From Pantoea sp. 18069 (GTDB lineage: Bacteria; Pseudomonadota; Gammaproteobacteria; Burkholderiales; Burkholderiaceae_C): a stretch of 64,000 nucleotides of DNA. Of the stretch, positions 9,454 to 18,065 are shown piece after piece (within the stretch, counting starts at the first letter, position 1; the number at the start of each line of letters is the position of its first letter). Under the pieces are notes generated by a model that was given only the letters and a program-made list of their open reading frames with translations, had not been told where the DNA came from and searched no databases. Where the stretch lies: NCBI RefSeq assembly GCF_902706035.1, contig NZ_CACSJA010000016.1, positions 1 through 64,000 of the forward strand, read 5' to 3'. The translations under genes and the position numbers were made by a program.

Positions 9454-10394
9454 TGCCGGCGCCACGCGCACGCGCTTTCGCGCAGGTCGACGTGTTCACG
9501 CAGGTCGCGCTGCGCGGCAACCCCGTGGCCGTGGTGCTCGACGGCGAAGGGCTGGATGACGCGGCCATGCAGGCATTTGCATCCTGGACCCAGCTGTCGG
9601 AAACCACCTTCGTGCTGCCGGCCAGTGCCGGCGCGCGCGCGCAGGGCGCCGACTACCAGTTGCGCATCTTCACGCCCGGCGGCGAGCTGCCATTCGCAGG
9701 CCACCCGACGCTGGGCAGCTGCCACGCCTGGCTGGCCCACGGCGGCCAGCCGCAATCGGCCACGCAAATCGTGCAGGAATGCAGGAAGGGGCTGGTGACG
9801 ATCGTCCACCAGGGCCAGGCGCTGGCGTTTGCCGCGCCCGCGCTCACGCGCAGCGCGCCCGCGCCCGACTTGCTTGCGGGCGTGCTCCAGGCCCTGGGCC
9901 TGCAGCCCGGCCAGGTACTCGCCGCCGAACAGCTCGACAACGGCCCGCAATGGCTGGGCCTGCTGCTCGACAGCCCCGACACCGTGCTTGCCCTGGACCC
10001 CGACCACGCGCGCCTCAAGGCGCTCGCGCAGAAAGTCGGCGTCGCCGCGCTCTACCCGGCCGCCGACGACGCGGGCCCGGCGCTGGTGCGGCGCTCTAGC
10101 CGCGAAGCGCGCGCGTTTGCAGCTGCAGCAATGCCTGCGCGGCCGGCGGTACAGCTAGAAGTGCGCGCCTTTGCGGCGGCCACGGGCATCAACGAGGACC
10201 CGGTCACGGGCAGCCTCAACGCCAGCCTTGCGCAATGGCTGATCGCCGAAGGCCGGCTGCAGGCGCCCTATGTCGCCAACCAGGGCAGCTGCCTGGGCCG
10301 CGACGGCTGGGTCCATGTGCATGCCGACGACCAGGGCCAACTTTGGGTCGGCGGGCATGCCGTGGGCTGCATCCAGGGCTCCGTGCTGCTGTAG
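9453..10394 (+). CDS. PhzF-family isomerase
   Basis: The 313-residue product belongs to the PhzF/diaminopimelate-epimerase-fold family. It begins AFAQVDVFTQVALRGNPVAV, has the conserved acid Glu50 in QLSETTFVLPA (equivalent to the catalytic Glu of PhzF), the GELPFAGHPTLGSCHAWL block, and EDPVTGSLNASLAQW in the second half. PhzF of phenazine synthesis isomerises a dihydroanthranilate, but no other phenazine genes are here, so the substrate is unknown. The TAATG overlap with the aminotransferase suggests both act on the same amino-acid-derived compound. Confidence 0.85.
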   Translation: MPAPRARAFAQVDVFTQVALRGNPVAVVLDGEGLDDAAMQAFASWTQLSETTFVLPASAGARAQGADYQLRIFTPGGELPFAGHPTLGSCHAWLAHGGQPQSATQIVQECRKGLVTIVHQGQALAFAAPALTRSAPAPDLLAGVLQALGLQPGQVLAAEQLDNGPQWLGLLLDSPDTVLALDPDHARLKALAQKVGVAALYPAADDAGPALVRRSSREARAFAAAAMPARPAVQLEVRAFAAATGINEDPVTGSLNASLAQWLIAEGRLQAPYVANQGSCLGRDGWVHVHADDQGQLWVGGHAVGCIQGSVLL

Positions 10395-10479
10395 CCTCCG
10401 GTCCCGCAAGTGACAACGGGCGCGCAACCCGTCGCTTGCGTGACTTGCGGCGCCGGGCGCGCTGCCCACAATCGCGCCC

Positions 10480-11154
10480 ATGGGAACCCTTTATCTTGTG
10501 CGCCATGGCCAGGCCTCGTTTGGTGCCGACGACTACGACCAGCTCAGTGCGCGTGGCCTCGATCAGGCACGGCGCCTGGGGGAGTACTGGCGCGAGCGCT
10601 CGCTGGTATTCGATGCAGTGCTCGTCGGCAGCCTGCGCCGCCACCGCCAGACGCTGGACGGCATTGGCGAAGGCCTCGAAGGGCTCCAGGCGCCGGTCAC
10701 CACGCTGCCCGGCCTCAACGAATACGACAGCCATGCGCTGCTCACCGCCATCCACCCGCAGCCGCTGCCCCGGCCCGACACGCCCGAGCTCTACCGCCAG
10801 CATTTCCGCCTGCTGTGCGACGCGCTCGCGCAGTGGATGGCCGGCGTGATCAGCCCCAAGGGCATGCCCAGCTGGGACGAGTTCTCGGCAGGCGTGCACG
10901 GCGCGCTCGAGCAGGTGCGCCAGCAGCATGCGGGACAGAATGTGCTGCTGGTGAGCAGCGGCGGCCCGATCTCGGCAGCCGTGGGCCAGGTGCTGGGCAC
11001 GACGCCCGAAGCGACGATTGCGCTCAACATGCGCATCCGCAACAGCGCCGTGACCGAATTCAGCATCAGCCCGAGGCGGCTGATGCTGCAGACTTTCAAT
11101 ACCCTCAACCACCTCGACAGCGACACCCATCGCGATTGGGCCACCCACGCCTGA
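10480..11154 (+). CDS. Histidine-phosphatase-fold protein
   Basis: The 224-residue protein starts MGTLYLVRHGQASFG, which is the RHG motif of the phosphoglycerate-mutase-like histidine phosphatases (phospho-accepting His9). The rest fits the fold (SLRRHRQTLDGI for the second arginine region, LNEYDSHALL). Oddly, the place of the second core histidine reads LLVSSGGPISAAVG, so the usual HGG is SGG. That may reduce or change catalysis. The gene is followed 22 bases later by an unknown protein gene and probably shares its transcript. Function cannot be set more precisely than a phosphatase-like protein. Confidence 0.85.
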   Translation: MGTLYLVRHGQASFGADDYDQLSARGLDQARRLGEYWRERSLVFDAVLVGSLRRHRQTLDGIGEGLEGLQAPVTTLPGLNEYDSHALLTAIHPQPLPRPDTPELYRQHFRLLCDALAQWMAGVISPKGMPSWDEFSAGVHGALEQVRQQHAGQNVLLVSSGGPISAAVGQVLGTTPEATIALNMRIRNSAVTEFSISPRRLMLQTFNTLNHLDSDTHRDWATHA

Positions 11155-11176
11155 AAGACATGCGGTACAAAGTGGC

Positions 11177-11656
11177 ATGACTGCCATTTCTGCCGCACCG
11201 TTCGAGCCACCCCGCGTGACCCTGCATCTGGGCGCGGTCGAGGGCTGGCTTGCGCTCTCCGACGACGAGCGCCACGATCTTCCGCTGGGCCTGCACACGC
11301 TGGCCCAGCACCGCTTCCAGGGCCGCATGCCCGATGCGCTGGGGCTGGAGCAGGCCATCGAGGAAGTCGAGGACGCCATCATGCCCGCCGGGCCCTGGCT
11401 GCCCCGGCCGGTGCGGCTGCAGACCCATGACGCACTGCTGCACGACATCGCCCGCGTCGCCACAGCCGAGAACGTGCTCACGCGCGAGGCCGTGGAGCAG
11501 CTGTTCGAGCGCCTCGCGCGCCAGGCGCAGCGCTACGGGCCGCCCGACACGCTGCTGCCGCAGGACCCGGTCTGGGCCGCGGCCCTGCTGGTGCTGCGCG
11601 AATGCCTGCACCATTGGCAGGTCGAAGCGCTGCACCTCGCAGGCGCGAAGGCCTAG
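11177..11656 (+). CDS. Hypothetical protein
   Basis: I do not recognise a family for this 159-residue protein. It is acidic and mostly helical, without signal peptide or membrane segment. Conserved-looking parts are ALGLEQAIEEVEDAIMPAG and the Leu-rich end AAALLVLRECLHHWQVEALH. It follows the histidine-phosphatase-like gene by 22 bases and ends 39 bases before the convergent end of the IclR gene, so it is the last gene of its unit. Codon use looks like its neighbours, which supports that it is a real gene. Confidence 0.6.
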   Translation: MTAISAAPFEPPRVTLHLGAVEGWLALSDDERHDLPLGLHTLAQHRFQGRMPDALGLEQAIEEVEDAIMPAGPWLPRPVRLQTHDALLHDIARVATAENVLTREAVEQLFERLARQAQRYGPPDTLLPQDPVWAAALLVLRECLHHWQVEALHLAGAKA

Positions 11657-11695
11657 GCCTTCACGGACCGGAGCGCAGGAATCATTGCAGCAGGG

Positions 11696-12460
11696 CTAGC
11701 CGGCGCGGCGATCGGGCAATGCCGGCAGGAAATCACCGGTGCGCAGTTCTTCGGCAATCAAGCCGGCAATCCAGGCCTTGCGCTCCGGGGACATGCGGCT
11801 GTTGATAGCGGCGATGCTGATGGCAGCATGGCTGCCGGTATCGATTTCAAAGCGCATTCCCACGCCGCTGACGCCGTCCGTCACGAGGTCGTTGGTATCC
11901 GCGTAGCCGCGTTGCCGGGTATCTCTGAGCAGTTTCTTCAACTGCGATACCGAAGGCCCGCGCGGCTTGAATTCTTCCAAGTGCCTTTTGTAGAGCGCGT
12001 CGACCTCGGCGTCAGGCAATGCCGAGAGCAGTGTCACGCCGGCGCTGCCGATTCCCAGAATGCGCATGCCCCCCACTTGCAGCACCAGTGCCTTGACCGG
12101 ATAGGAGCCTTCCTCGCAATGCACGCAGTGGCCATAGTCGCCGTTTCTGACCACCAGGAAAACGGTGTCGTCCGTGCGCCGCGCCAGGCGCTGCATCACC
12201 GGCCGCACCCGGTCGATGATGGGGGCGGAGCGCATGGCCGCCAATCCCAGCTGCATTGCCTCGACGCCCAGGCGATAGTTCCTGGAGGGGTCTCTGGTCA
12301 CGAGTCCGAACTCCACCAGGCTGGTCACCAGCCGGTAGGCGGTGGCGCGGTCCAGCTCCGTCAGCTGAGCCAGGGTGCCGATGTTGATGCCGTGTGGATG
12401 GATGGCCGCAATGTGTCTCAACAGCGTCAAGGCGCGAATGACTGTCTGCGATCCCTTCAT
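11696..12460 (-). CDS. IclR-family transcriptional regulator
   Basis: The product (254 residues from the ATG at 12460) has an N-terminal winged helix-turn-helix (TVIRALTLLRHIAAIHPHG, then TELDRATAYRLVTSLVEFG) and the C-terminal IclR effector domain (NYRLGVEAMQLGLAAMRSA ... ISIAAINSRMS). IclR proteins control catabolic operons in response to a small-molecule effector. It is the last gene of the minus-strand operon that begins at 19040 and probably regulates that operon, possibly including itself. An in-frame TTG at 12478 is another possible start; I prefer the ATG, preceded by ACGGAACGGAA. Confidence 0.88.
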   Translation of the reverse strand: MKGSQTVIRALTLLRHIAAIHPHGINIGTLAQLTELDRATAYRLVTSLVEFGLVTRDPSRNYRLGVEAMQLGLAAMRSAPIIDRVRPVMQRLARRTDDTVFLVVRNGDYGHCVHCEEGSYPVKALVLQVGGMRILGIGSAGVTLLSALPDAEVDALYKRHLEEFKPRGPSVSQLKKLLRDTRQRGYADTNDLVTDGVSGVGMRFEIDTGSHAAISIAAINSRMSPERKAWIAGLIAEELRTGDFLPALPDRRAG

Positions 12461-12481
12461 TTCCGTTCCGTTATTCAAGCG

Positions 12482-13828
12482 TTACCCGGTATACACCACG
12501 CGGCTGAGCAGCGGCAGATCGAGGCCATGGGTCTCGATGCGCGCAACACTTGCCACCAGGCCATTGAATTTGTCCAGCGCGTGCTGCCAACGCCATTCCT
12601 GGGCGACTTGCGCCGCAAGCGCCAGCGTCTGATCCCAATCCAGCCGAAATGGACGCTCGGGATCAAACCGTTGGCGATGGACCTGGCCCGCGGTGGTGGT
12701 CAGCGCGAGTTCGCAGGTCCAGGGCGCGATCGATGCGCTGGAGCGCACGCGCATCCTGCGCGCCAGTTGGTGCAGGTCGTGCTCCAGGTGCTGGCGCTCG
12801 AAATGCGCAATCCGCGGCACGCCATGGACCAGGGTTGCGGCCAGCATGAAGGGGGCACTCATGATGGCGCCCGAAGGCGATTCAAACGGGCCATGCAGGG
12901 CAACACCGGGGTACTCGGCATCCGACGGGTGCATGCAGATATCGAGCTGTGCGACCTCATCCGCCTCGAATGCCACGGCGGCCTTGAGATCGCGCAGGGC
13001 CTGCACCGGCGCCTGATTGAAGGCACAGCCGGGGTACGGCTTGAACACCATCTGCGGTGTCCGCCAGCCCGAGAAATCGAGCGTCGGCACCGTCCCGGCA
13101 TAGGCTGCGCCAAAGCCGTTATCACCCTCCAGACAGAACTCCGCGCCGCTCACGCCCGCTTTGGCCAGCAGTGCGGCCTGCACGCCGTCCCTGCTGGTCT
13201 TTGCAATCTGCAGGCGCCACTCCTGTGACCCGTCGGCCCAGGTCTGCAAAAGCCCGGACGCCATGTTCGTGGCGATCGAGAGCGCGCTCTGCGCCTGCTT
13301 CGCGCTCAGCCCGAGGATGACCGCGCACGCCAGCGCGGCCCCCAGCGAGCCGTAGAGGGACGAGGCGCGAAATCCCCGCCGCGTGGTCTGCGCCGACAGG
13401 CTTTGCGCAATCCGGGGAATGGATTCATAGCCCACCAGCAACGCATCGAGCACGCGGTGCGGGGGCGCCTCGACCAGGTCTGCGACGGCAAGCACCGCAG
13501 GAATCACGATGCACCCGATGTGGGTGACGACCTGGGGATGGGTGTCGTTCTGCCCGCGGGCGGTGATGAGGCTGGCGTTGATGAAGGCGGCGTCGGCCGC
13601 GCTGCGCTTGCCGCGTCCACCGAAAAGCCTTGCGGGCCCGTCGGCGCTGGCAATGCCGTGCAGTGCCCGGCCCAGCGGATCGGTTGCCGCGTCGACGGCC
13701 AGCGCCATGCTGAGGTTGTAGAGCAGGCAGTTGCGCAGGGCCTGCTGGACGTCGCGCGGCGCCTGCTCGAAGCGCAGGTTCATGGCCCAGAGGGAAAGCG
13801 CGTGGGCAAGCGATGGATGTGGAGGCAT
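12482..13828 (-). CDS. MmgE/PrpD-family protein
   Basis: The 448-residue protein belongs to the MmgE/PrpD superfamily, which includes 2-methylcitrate dehydratase and cis-aconitate decarboxylase. Family traits are the helical N-terminal part (RNCLLYNLSMALAVDAATD), AAFINASLITARGQNDTHP, the RRGFRASSLYGSLGAALACA block and the VFKPYPGCAFNQAPVQAL strand in the second domain. Exact activity cannot be predicted; related proteins act on hydroxy di- or tricarboxylates. It lies between the SDR and the IclR gene in the catabolic operon, with 102 bases before it and 21 after it. Other methylcitrate-cycle genes are absent here, so a standard PrpD role is unlikely. Confidence 0.82.
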   Translation of the reverse strand: MPPHPSLAHALSLWAMNLRFEQAPRDVQQALRNCLLYNLSMALAVDAATDPLGRALHGIASADGPARLFGGRGKRSAADAAFINASLITARGQNDTHPQVVTHIGCIVIPAVLAVADLVEAPPHRVLDALLVGYESIPRIAQSLSAQTTRRGFRASSLYGSLGAALACAVILGLSAKQAQSALSIATNMASGLLQTWADGSQEWRLQIAKTSRDGVQAALLAKAGVSGAEFCLEGDNGFGAAYAGTVPTLDFSGWRTPQMVFKPYPGCAFNQAPVQALRDLKAAVAFEADEVAQLDICMHPSDAEYPGVALHGPFESPSGAIMSAPFMLAATLVHGVPRIAHFERQHLEHDLHQLARRMRVRSSASIAPWTCELALTTTAGQVHRQRFDPERPFRLDWDQTLALAAQVAQEWRWQHALDKFNGLVASVARIETHGLDLPLLSRVVYTG

Positions 13829-13896
13829 TGTCTACTCGCTGTTCTTGGGCCGACCTGCAGTTGCAGGGCTGGCCGGCTTGAATCTTCAGGATCTCA

Positions 13897-13913
13897 GCGC
13901 CATGCGCTGGCGC
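13897..13913 (-). other. Hairpin between SDR and mmgE/prpD genes
   Basis: GCGCCA at 13897-13902 pairs with TGGCGC at 13908-13913 over a 5-base loop, directly after the SDR stop on the transcript. A second small dyad CCTGCA-GT-TGCAGG lies at 13854-13867. With no T-run these are more likely processing or attenuation structures inside the operon than a terminator. Confidence 0.3.
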
Positions 13914-13930
13914 CAACTTTCATCGACGCC

Positions 13931-14680
13931 TCAGCCATAGCGCCCCCCACTGATATGCACCACTTCGCCCGAAATGAATCCCGTGCGGGCGGACGCCAGA
14001 AAGGCCACCAGGCTGGCCACCTCCTCCACGGTACCGAATCGCTTGATGGGCATCACCGCCTTGGACCGCTCCTCGATGCCTTGGAGGTAAGGCAGGGCGC
14101 GCAGGCGCTCGGTCTCGATGATTCCCGGCGCGACCGCATTCACCGTCACCCCTTGCGGCCCGAGCTCCAGGGACAGCGCCTTGGTGAGGCCGATGAGCCC
14201 GGCCTTGGCGGACGAGTAATTGGCCTTGTTGACATCACCGAAGTGGGCGCGGGACGTGATGTTGATGATGCGGCCGTACTGCTGCGCCGTCAGGTGCGGC
14301 GCAGCGGCGCGAACGATGTGGAAGGCGCCGGTGAGCGTCACGTCCACGACCTTGTGCCATTGCGCGTCCGTCATGCTGGTGACCGCCGCGTCCATGGAGA
14401 ACCCCGCGCAATTGACCACGATATGCAAGCCGCCGAGTTGCGCGACCACGGTCTGCACTGCGCTGGCCACGCTCGCCGCATCGGTGACATCGACGGCAAT
14501 CGCACAGGCCTGGCCGCCGCTTTCATGGATCTCCAGCGCCACCTTGTCTGCCAATGCGCCATCCCGGTCAAGGACCGCCACCTTGCAGCCCTCGCTTGCC
14601 AGGCCCAGAGTGATCGCCTTGCCAATGCCATTGGCTGCGCCCGTGACCAGGGCCACTTGTCCTTCGATTCCCAGGTTCAC
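13931..14680 (-). CDS. SDR-family NAD(P)-dependent oxidoreductase
   Basis: A classical short-chain dehydrogenase of 249 residues, FabG-like. The cofactor motif TGAANGIG is at residues 13-20, NCAG at 90-93, and the catalytic triad is Ser143, Tyr155 and Lys159 (Y-S-S-A-K). The C-terminus FISGEVVHISGGRYG is the usual SDR end. The start codon is GTG at 14680, preceded by a good ribosome site (GAGGA, 8 bases upstream). In the operon it could oxidise a secondary alcohol formed after ester or lactone opening; this is inferred from the neighbouring monooxygenase and hydrolase, not from the sequence itself. Confidence 0.9.
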   Translation of the reverse strand: MNLGIEGQVALVTGAANGIGKAITLGLASEGCKVAVLDRDGALADKVALEIHESGGQACAIAVDVTDAASVASAVQTVVAQLGGLHIVVNCAGFSMDAAVTSMTDAQWHKVVDVTLTGAFHIVRAAAPHLTAQQYGRIINITSRAHFGDVNKANYSSAKAGLIGLTKALSLELGPQGVTVNAVAPGIIETERLRALPYLQGIEERSKAVMPIKRFGTVEEVASLVAFLASARTGFISGEVVHISGGRYG

Positions 14681-14746
14681 AATATTTTCCTCAGTAAAGA
14701 AACAAGCTGGAGCGCAGCCGTCTGCGGCGCCGCAAATGCCCGGCCC

Positions 14747-15670
14747 TCAGCAACTGGCATCGAGCGACTGCATGGCAAGAAGGTGCTGCAAAAGCCTTTG
14801 CTCGGCCTGGTCCCGTTCGCCCTCGCGCCATGGGAAGATTCCCTGGCCCGTCTTGGCGCCCTTGTCGCCGGCCGCAACCAGTTGCTTGATCAGCGCCGGC
14901 GTCTGCTTCACATCGCACAGATGGGGCGCCAGATAGTCGAGGATGGCTTCCACCAGGTCGAGGCCGATGTAATCCGAATTGCGCAGCGGCCCCACGGCCG
15001 CCATGCGCCGGCCAAAGGTGTGCCGCGCGACCAGATCGACGGTCTCGGCCGAACAGATGCCTTCCTCGACGATATGCGCCGCCTCCCGCACCAGGGCAAA
15101 CTGCATGCGGTTGCCGACGAAGCCTGGCGCATCCTTGAACACGTCGACCGGCAGCTTTCCCGCGGCGCGCAGCCAGTGCGTGACCTGGTCGGCAACGTCC
15201 GCGCCGGTCTGTTCTCCGCGCACGACCTCCACCACGGGAATCAGATACGGCGGGTTCCACCAATGCGTGCCCACGACACGGCCCGGGTCCTGGGCATGCA
15301 GCGCGATCTCGGTGATGCGCAACACCGAGGTATTGCTCGCGACGATGCAGTCGGGGTTGGCCGCATCGATCTGGCGGATCAGGTCCTGCTTGAGCGCGAG
15401 CTTCTCGGGCGCTGCCTCGACCACCAGATCACAGCCGCTGACGCATTCCGCCAGGGTGGCGCACAGCGACACGCTGGCGCGGCGCGTCTCGCCCAGCAGC
15501 TGCAGATGCGCGTCGATCCTGCGCGGCACATCGCTCAGCGCCAGTGGGTCCGGGTCCCAGATCGACACCTCGAATCCGGCCTGCGAGAAGACCTGGGCGA
15601 TGCCGTGCCCCATCAGGCCGGCACCGAGCACGCCTACGCGCACCGCCGGGTGCTGCGTGGCGCCGCTCAT
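14747..15670 (-). CDS. 3-hydroxyacyl-CoA dehydrogenase family protein
   Basis: The 307-residue protein has an N-terminal NAD-binding Rossmann domain (VGVLGAGLMGHGIAQVFSQ, GAGLMG at 16-21), the SNTS motif at about 112-115, the catalytic His136 in VVGTHWWNPPYLIPVVEV, and a helical C-terminal domain (GNRMQFALVREAAHIVEEG). The WWNPPY variant in place of HFFNP resembles L-carnitine or lambda-crystallin-type members, so a free hydroxy acid rather than a CoA ester may be the substrate. The ATG at 15670 overlaps the stop of the upstream monooxygenase (ATGA); upstream in-frame codons lie within that gene in another frame and are not used. Confidence 0.88.
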   Translation of the reverse strand: MSGATQHPAVRVGVLGAGLMGHGIAQVFSQAGFEVSIWDPDPLALSDVPRRIDAHLQLLGETRRASVSLCATLAECVSGCDLVVEAAPEKLALKQDLIRQIDAANPDCIVASNTSVLRITEIALHAQDPGRVVGTHWWNPPYLIPVVEVVRGEQTGADVADQVTHWLRAAGKLPVDVFKDAPGFVGNRMQFALVREAAHIVEEGICSAETVDLVARHTFGRRMAAVGPLRNSDYIGLDLVEAILDYLAPHLCDVKQTPALIKQLVAAGDKGAKTGQGIFPWREGERDQAEQRLLQHLLAMQSLDASC

Positions 15671-17175
15671 GCCTGCGCGGCGGCCACGCTGGGGCGCACG
15701 TTGTAGCCTTCGGTCCGGAAGGAGCCGTTTTCCTTGCGGAACTGGGACATGAAATCCGGCCACAGCGCCGTCAGCTTGCCGCTGCCGGGATGAAGGTACC
15801 AGCTGCTGCAACCGCCCGACACCCAGACCGTGCCCTGGCTGCGCTGCTGGATGCTGTCCGTGTAATCGATTTCCGCCTGGGCATCGGGCTCGACCACGAC
15901 ACCTCGGTCCAGCACATAGCCTGCGCCTTCGCGGATGTAGTTGATCTGCGTCTCTATCATGAAGATCATCGACCCCGCCCCCAGGCCGGTGTTGGGGCCC
16001 AGCATGAAGAAGAAATTGGGAAAGCCCGAAACCGTGGTGCAGGCAAACGCATGGCCGCCATCCTTCCATTTGTGCGCCAGGCTCTGGCCGCCCACGCCGT
16101 GGATCAGCTCCGCGATCGGCAGCTCGGTCGCCTCGAAGCCGGTCGCCACCACCAGCAGGTCCAGCTCGACCTTCTCGCCGCTCTTGAGCAGCACTCCGGT
16201 CTCGTCTATGCACTCTATGCCCGCAGTTTCCAGGTCCACGTTCGGCTGCATCAGCGCCGGATAGTAGTCGTTCGAGATCAGGATGCGCTTGCAGCCGATG
16301 GCGTAGTGCGGCGTGAGCTTCTTGCGCAGCGCCTCGTCGGGCACCTCGGCTTGCAGATGACTGGCGGCCATGCCGCGAATCATCTCGATGAACGTGGGTA
16401 CCTGGCGGCGCTGCGGGAAGCGCGACTCATTGCCCCAGAACAGCTCGTCGCGCAGCTCCTGCATGGTCTCGGGGAAGCGCTCGAACATACCCTGCTCGGC
16501 ATCGCTGTACACATGGTCCCGGCGTGGAATGACATAGGGCGCAGAGCGCTGGAACACGGTCAGGTGCTTGGCGGTGCGCGCCAGCTGAGGAACGATCTGG
16601 ATGGCCGAGGCGCCCGTGCCGATCACGCCCACGCGCTTGCCGGCCCAGTCGCAGGAATGGTCCCACTTCGCGGAGTGAAAGACCTGGCCCTTGAACCTGG
16701 CGATGCCGGGAATGTCGGGATAGGACGGATCGGACAGGTGCCCGGCGGCCGAGATCAGCACCGGCGCTTCGAAGACACCCACCGAGGTCTGCACGACCCA
16801 GATCTGGCGCGTCGCATCCCAGGATGCGCGCTCCACCGCAGCGCCGAATTGCACATGCCCCAATATCTGCTCCTCCTGCGCGGTGCGGCGCAGGTAGTCC
16901 AGGATCTCCGGCTGCGGCGCGTACACGCGGCTCCACCGGGGATTGGGTTTGAACGAGTAGGAATACAGATGGGACTGGATGTCGCAGGCCGCGCCGGGAT
17001 AGGTGTTGTCGCGCCAGGTGCCGCCCACCTCGGTGGCGCGTTCGAGCACGATGAAGTCGTGCTTGCCTTCGCGCTTGAGGCTGACGGCCATCCCCAGACC
17101 GGAAAAGCCCGAGCCGATGATCAGCACCGCAGTTTGGGTGACCGGACTCTCGGCCTTCGTGTTGTAAGCATTCAT
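15667..17175 (-). CDS. Baeyer-Villiger-type flavin monooxygenase
   Basis: The 502-residue protein is a class B flavin monooxygenase. It has the FAD-binding GSGFSG at 21-26, the NADPH-binding GTGASA at about 186-191, and between them the Baeyer-Villiger fingerprint at 161-173, FKGQVFHSAKWDH (F-x-G-x3-H-x3-W-[PD]). GGTWRDNTYPGAACD is also typical. Such enzymes insert oxygen next to a ketone carbonyl to give an ester or lactone, using NADPH and O2. The neighbouring alpha/beta hydrolase (12 bases upstream) would be the natural enzyme to open the product. The ketone substrate cannot be read from the sequence. Confidence 0.92.
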   Translation of the reverse strand: MNAYNTKAESPVTQTAVLIIGSGFSGLGMAVSLKREGKHDFIVLERATEVGGTWRDNTYPGAACDIQSHLYSYSFKPNPRWSRVYAPQPEILDYLRRTAQEEQILGHVQFGAAVERASWDATRQIWVVQTSVGVFEAPVLISAAGHLSDPSYPDIPGIARFKGQVFHSAKWDHSCDWAGKRVGVIGTGASAIQIVPQLARTAKHLTVFQRSAPYVIPRRDHVYSDAEQGMFERFPETMQELRDELFWGNESRFPQRRQVPTFIEMIRGMAASHLQAEVPDEALRKKLTPHYAIGCKRILISNDYYPALMQPNVDLETAGIECIDETGVLLKSGEKVELDLLVVATGFEATELPIAELIHGVGGQSLAHKWKDGGHAFACTTVSGFPNFFFMLGPNTGLGAGSMIFMIETQINYIREGAGYVLDRGVVVEPDAQAEIDYTDSIQQRSQGTVWVSGGCSSWYLHPGSGKLTALWPDFMSQFRKENGSFRTEGYNVRPSVAAAQA

Positions 17176-17187
17176 GGTCGGTTCACC

Positions 17188-18036
17188 TCAGGCGTGTGCG
17201 TTCTCAAAGACATGTCCGGCGGGCAATGCAGCCGGGTTCCTCACGAATTCATCGATCATCGTGAACAGCTCGGCGGGGCGTTCATGGACGACGCCATGGC
17301 CGCAGTAGATCTCCGCGAAACGGCTGTTGGCGATGCCGCCGAAAAGCATGCGCGCATGGCGCATGGGCGTGGTGATATCCAGGGTGCAGCCCACCACCAG
17401 CGTGGGGGCGGTGATCGCACCCAACTGCTGGCCGATATCGACGTTCAGGTTGAAGGCCATCTTCCTGGAGCGGTCCGCGCCGTTGCGAATGCCCTGGATG
17501 AGCGCGTCGAGCTCGCCTTCGTTCTTCGCGTTGAGGAACGGCTGGCTGTAGTTCACGAATGCGGAGAATTGCGCGATCGCTTCATGCCCGCTCTCATGCA
17601 GGCTGCGCCAGACGGCGTTGCGCAGGCGCTGCTGGTTGTCGGTCTTCACCCAGCCGCACGCCAGCGTGAGGGACTCCACCGTGGCGCCATGCTGCGCCGC
17701 ATACAGCGCGGCGATCACCGCGCCAAACGAGTAGCCCACCAGATGGACGGGCGCATCTGCGTTCGCCTCCCTGACGACTGCCAGCACCTGCTCGATATAC
17801 GCCTGGGCCTCAGGGATGGCTTCATCGGGGTCGACGAAGTCGAGGGCCACCACGCGATGGCGCATGGCCAGCATGGGATACAGGGCCCAGAAGTTGTTCT
17901 CGGCCGAGCCCCCGGTGCCGTGCAGCAGCACGATGGTCGGCCCCCCCTTTTTCGCGGGGTCGGAGTCGTAGTAGTGGATGCCGACCCCTTGCGGTGTGGA
18001 CGCAGTGAGGCTCTGGACGTGGGTGTTGAAAGGCAT
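17188..18036 (-). CDS. Alpha/beta-hydrolase (probable esterase/lactonase)
   Basis: The 282-residue product has the alpha/beta-hydrolase fold with the oxyanion stretch LLHGTGGSAENNFW at about 37-50, the nucleophile elbow GYSFG (Ser103), an acid candidate Asp220 in VGCTLDITT, and a terminal His in CGHGVVHERP (His247 or His251). No signal peptide is present, so it is cytoplasmic. Its position between the Bug receptor and the Baeyer-Villiger monooxygenase supports hydrolysis of the ester or lactone made by the latter. Substrate unknown. Confidence 0.85.
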   Translation of the reverse strand: MPFNTHVQSLTASTPQGVGIHYYDSDPAKKGGPTIVLLHGTGGSAENNFWALYPMLAMRHRVVALDFVDPDEAIPEAQAYIEQVLAVVREANADAPVHLVGYSFGAVIAALYAAQHGATVESLTLACGWVKTDNQQRLRNAVWRSLHESGHEAIAQFSAFVNYSQPFLNAKNEGELDALIQGIRNGADRSRKMAFNLNVDIGQQLGAITAPTLVVGCTLDITTPMRHARMLFGGIANSRFAEIYCGHGVVHERPAELFTMIDEFVRNPAALPAGHVFENAHA

Positions 18037-18065
18037 AAAGAGAAGCCGTTGAATCAGCGCTGCTG

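Noticed and set aside
9453..10394. Phenazine biosynthesis locus
   Set aside because: Only a PhzF-fold protein is present; no other phz genes are seen.
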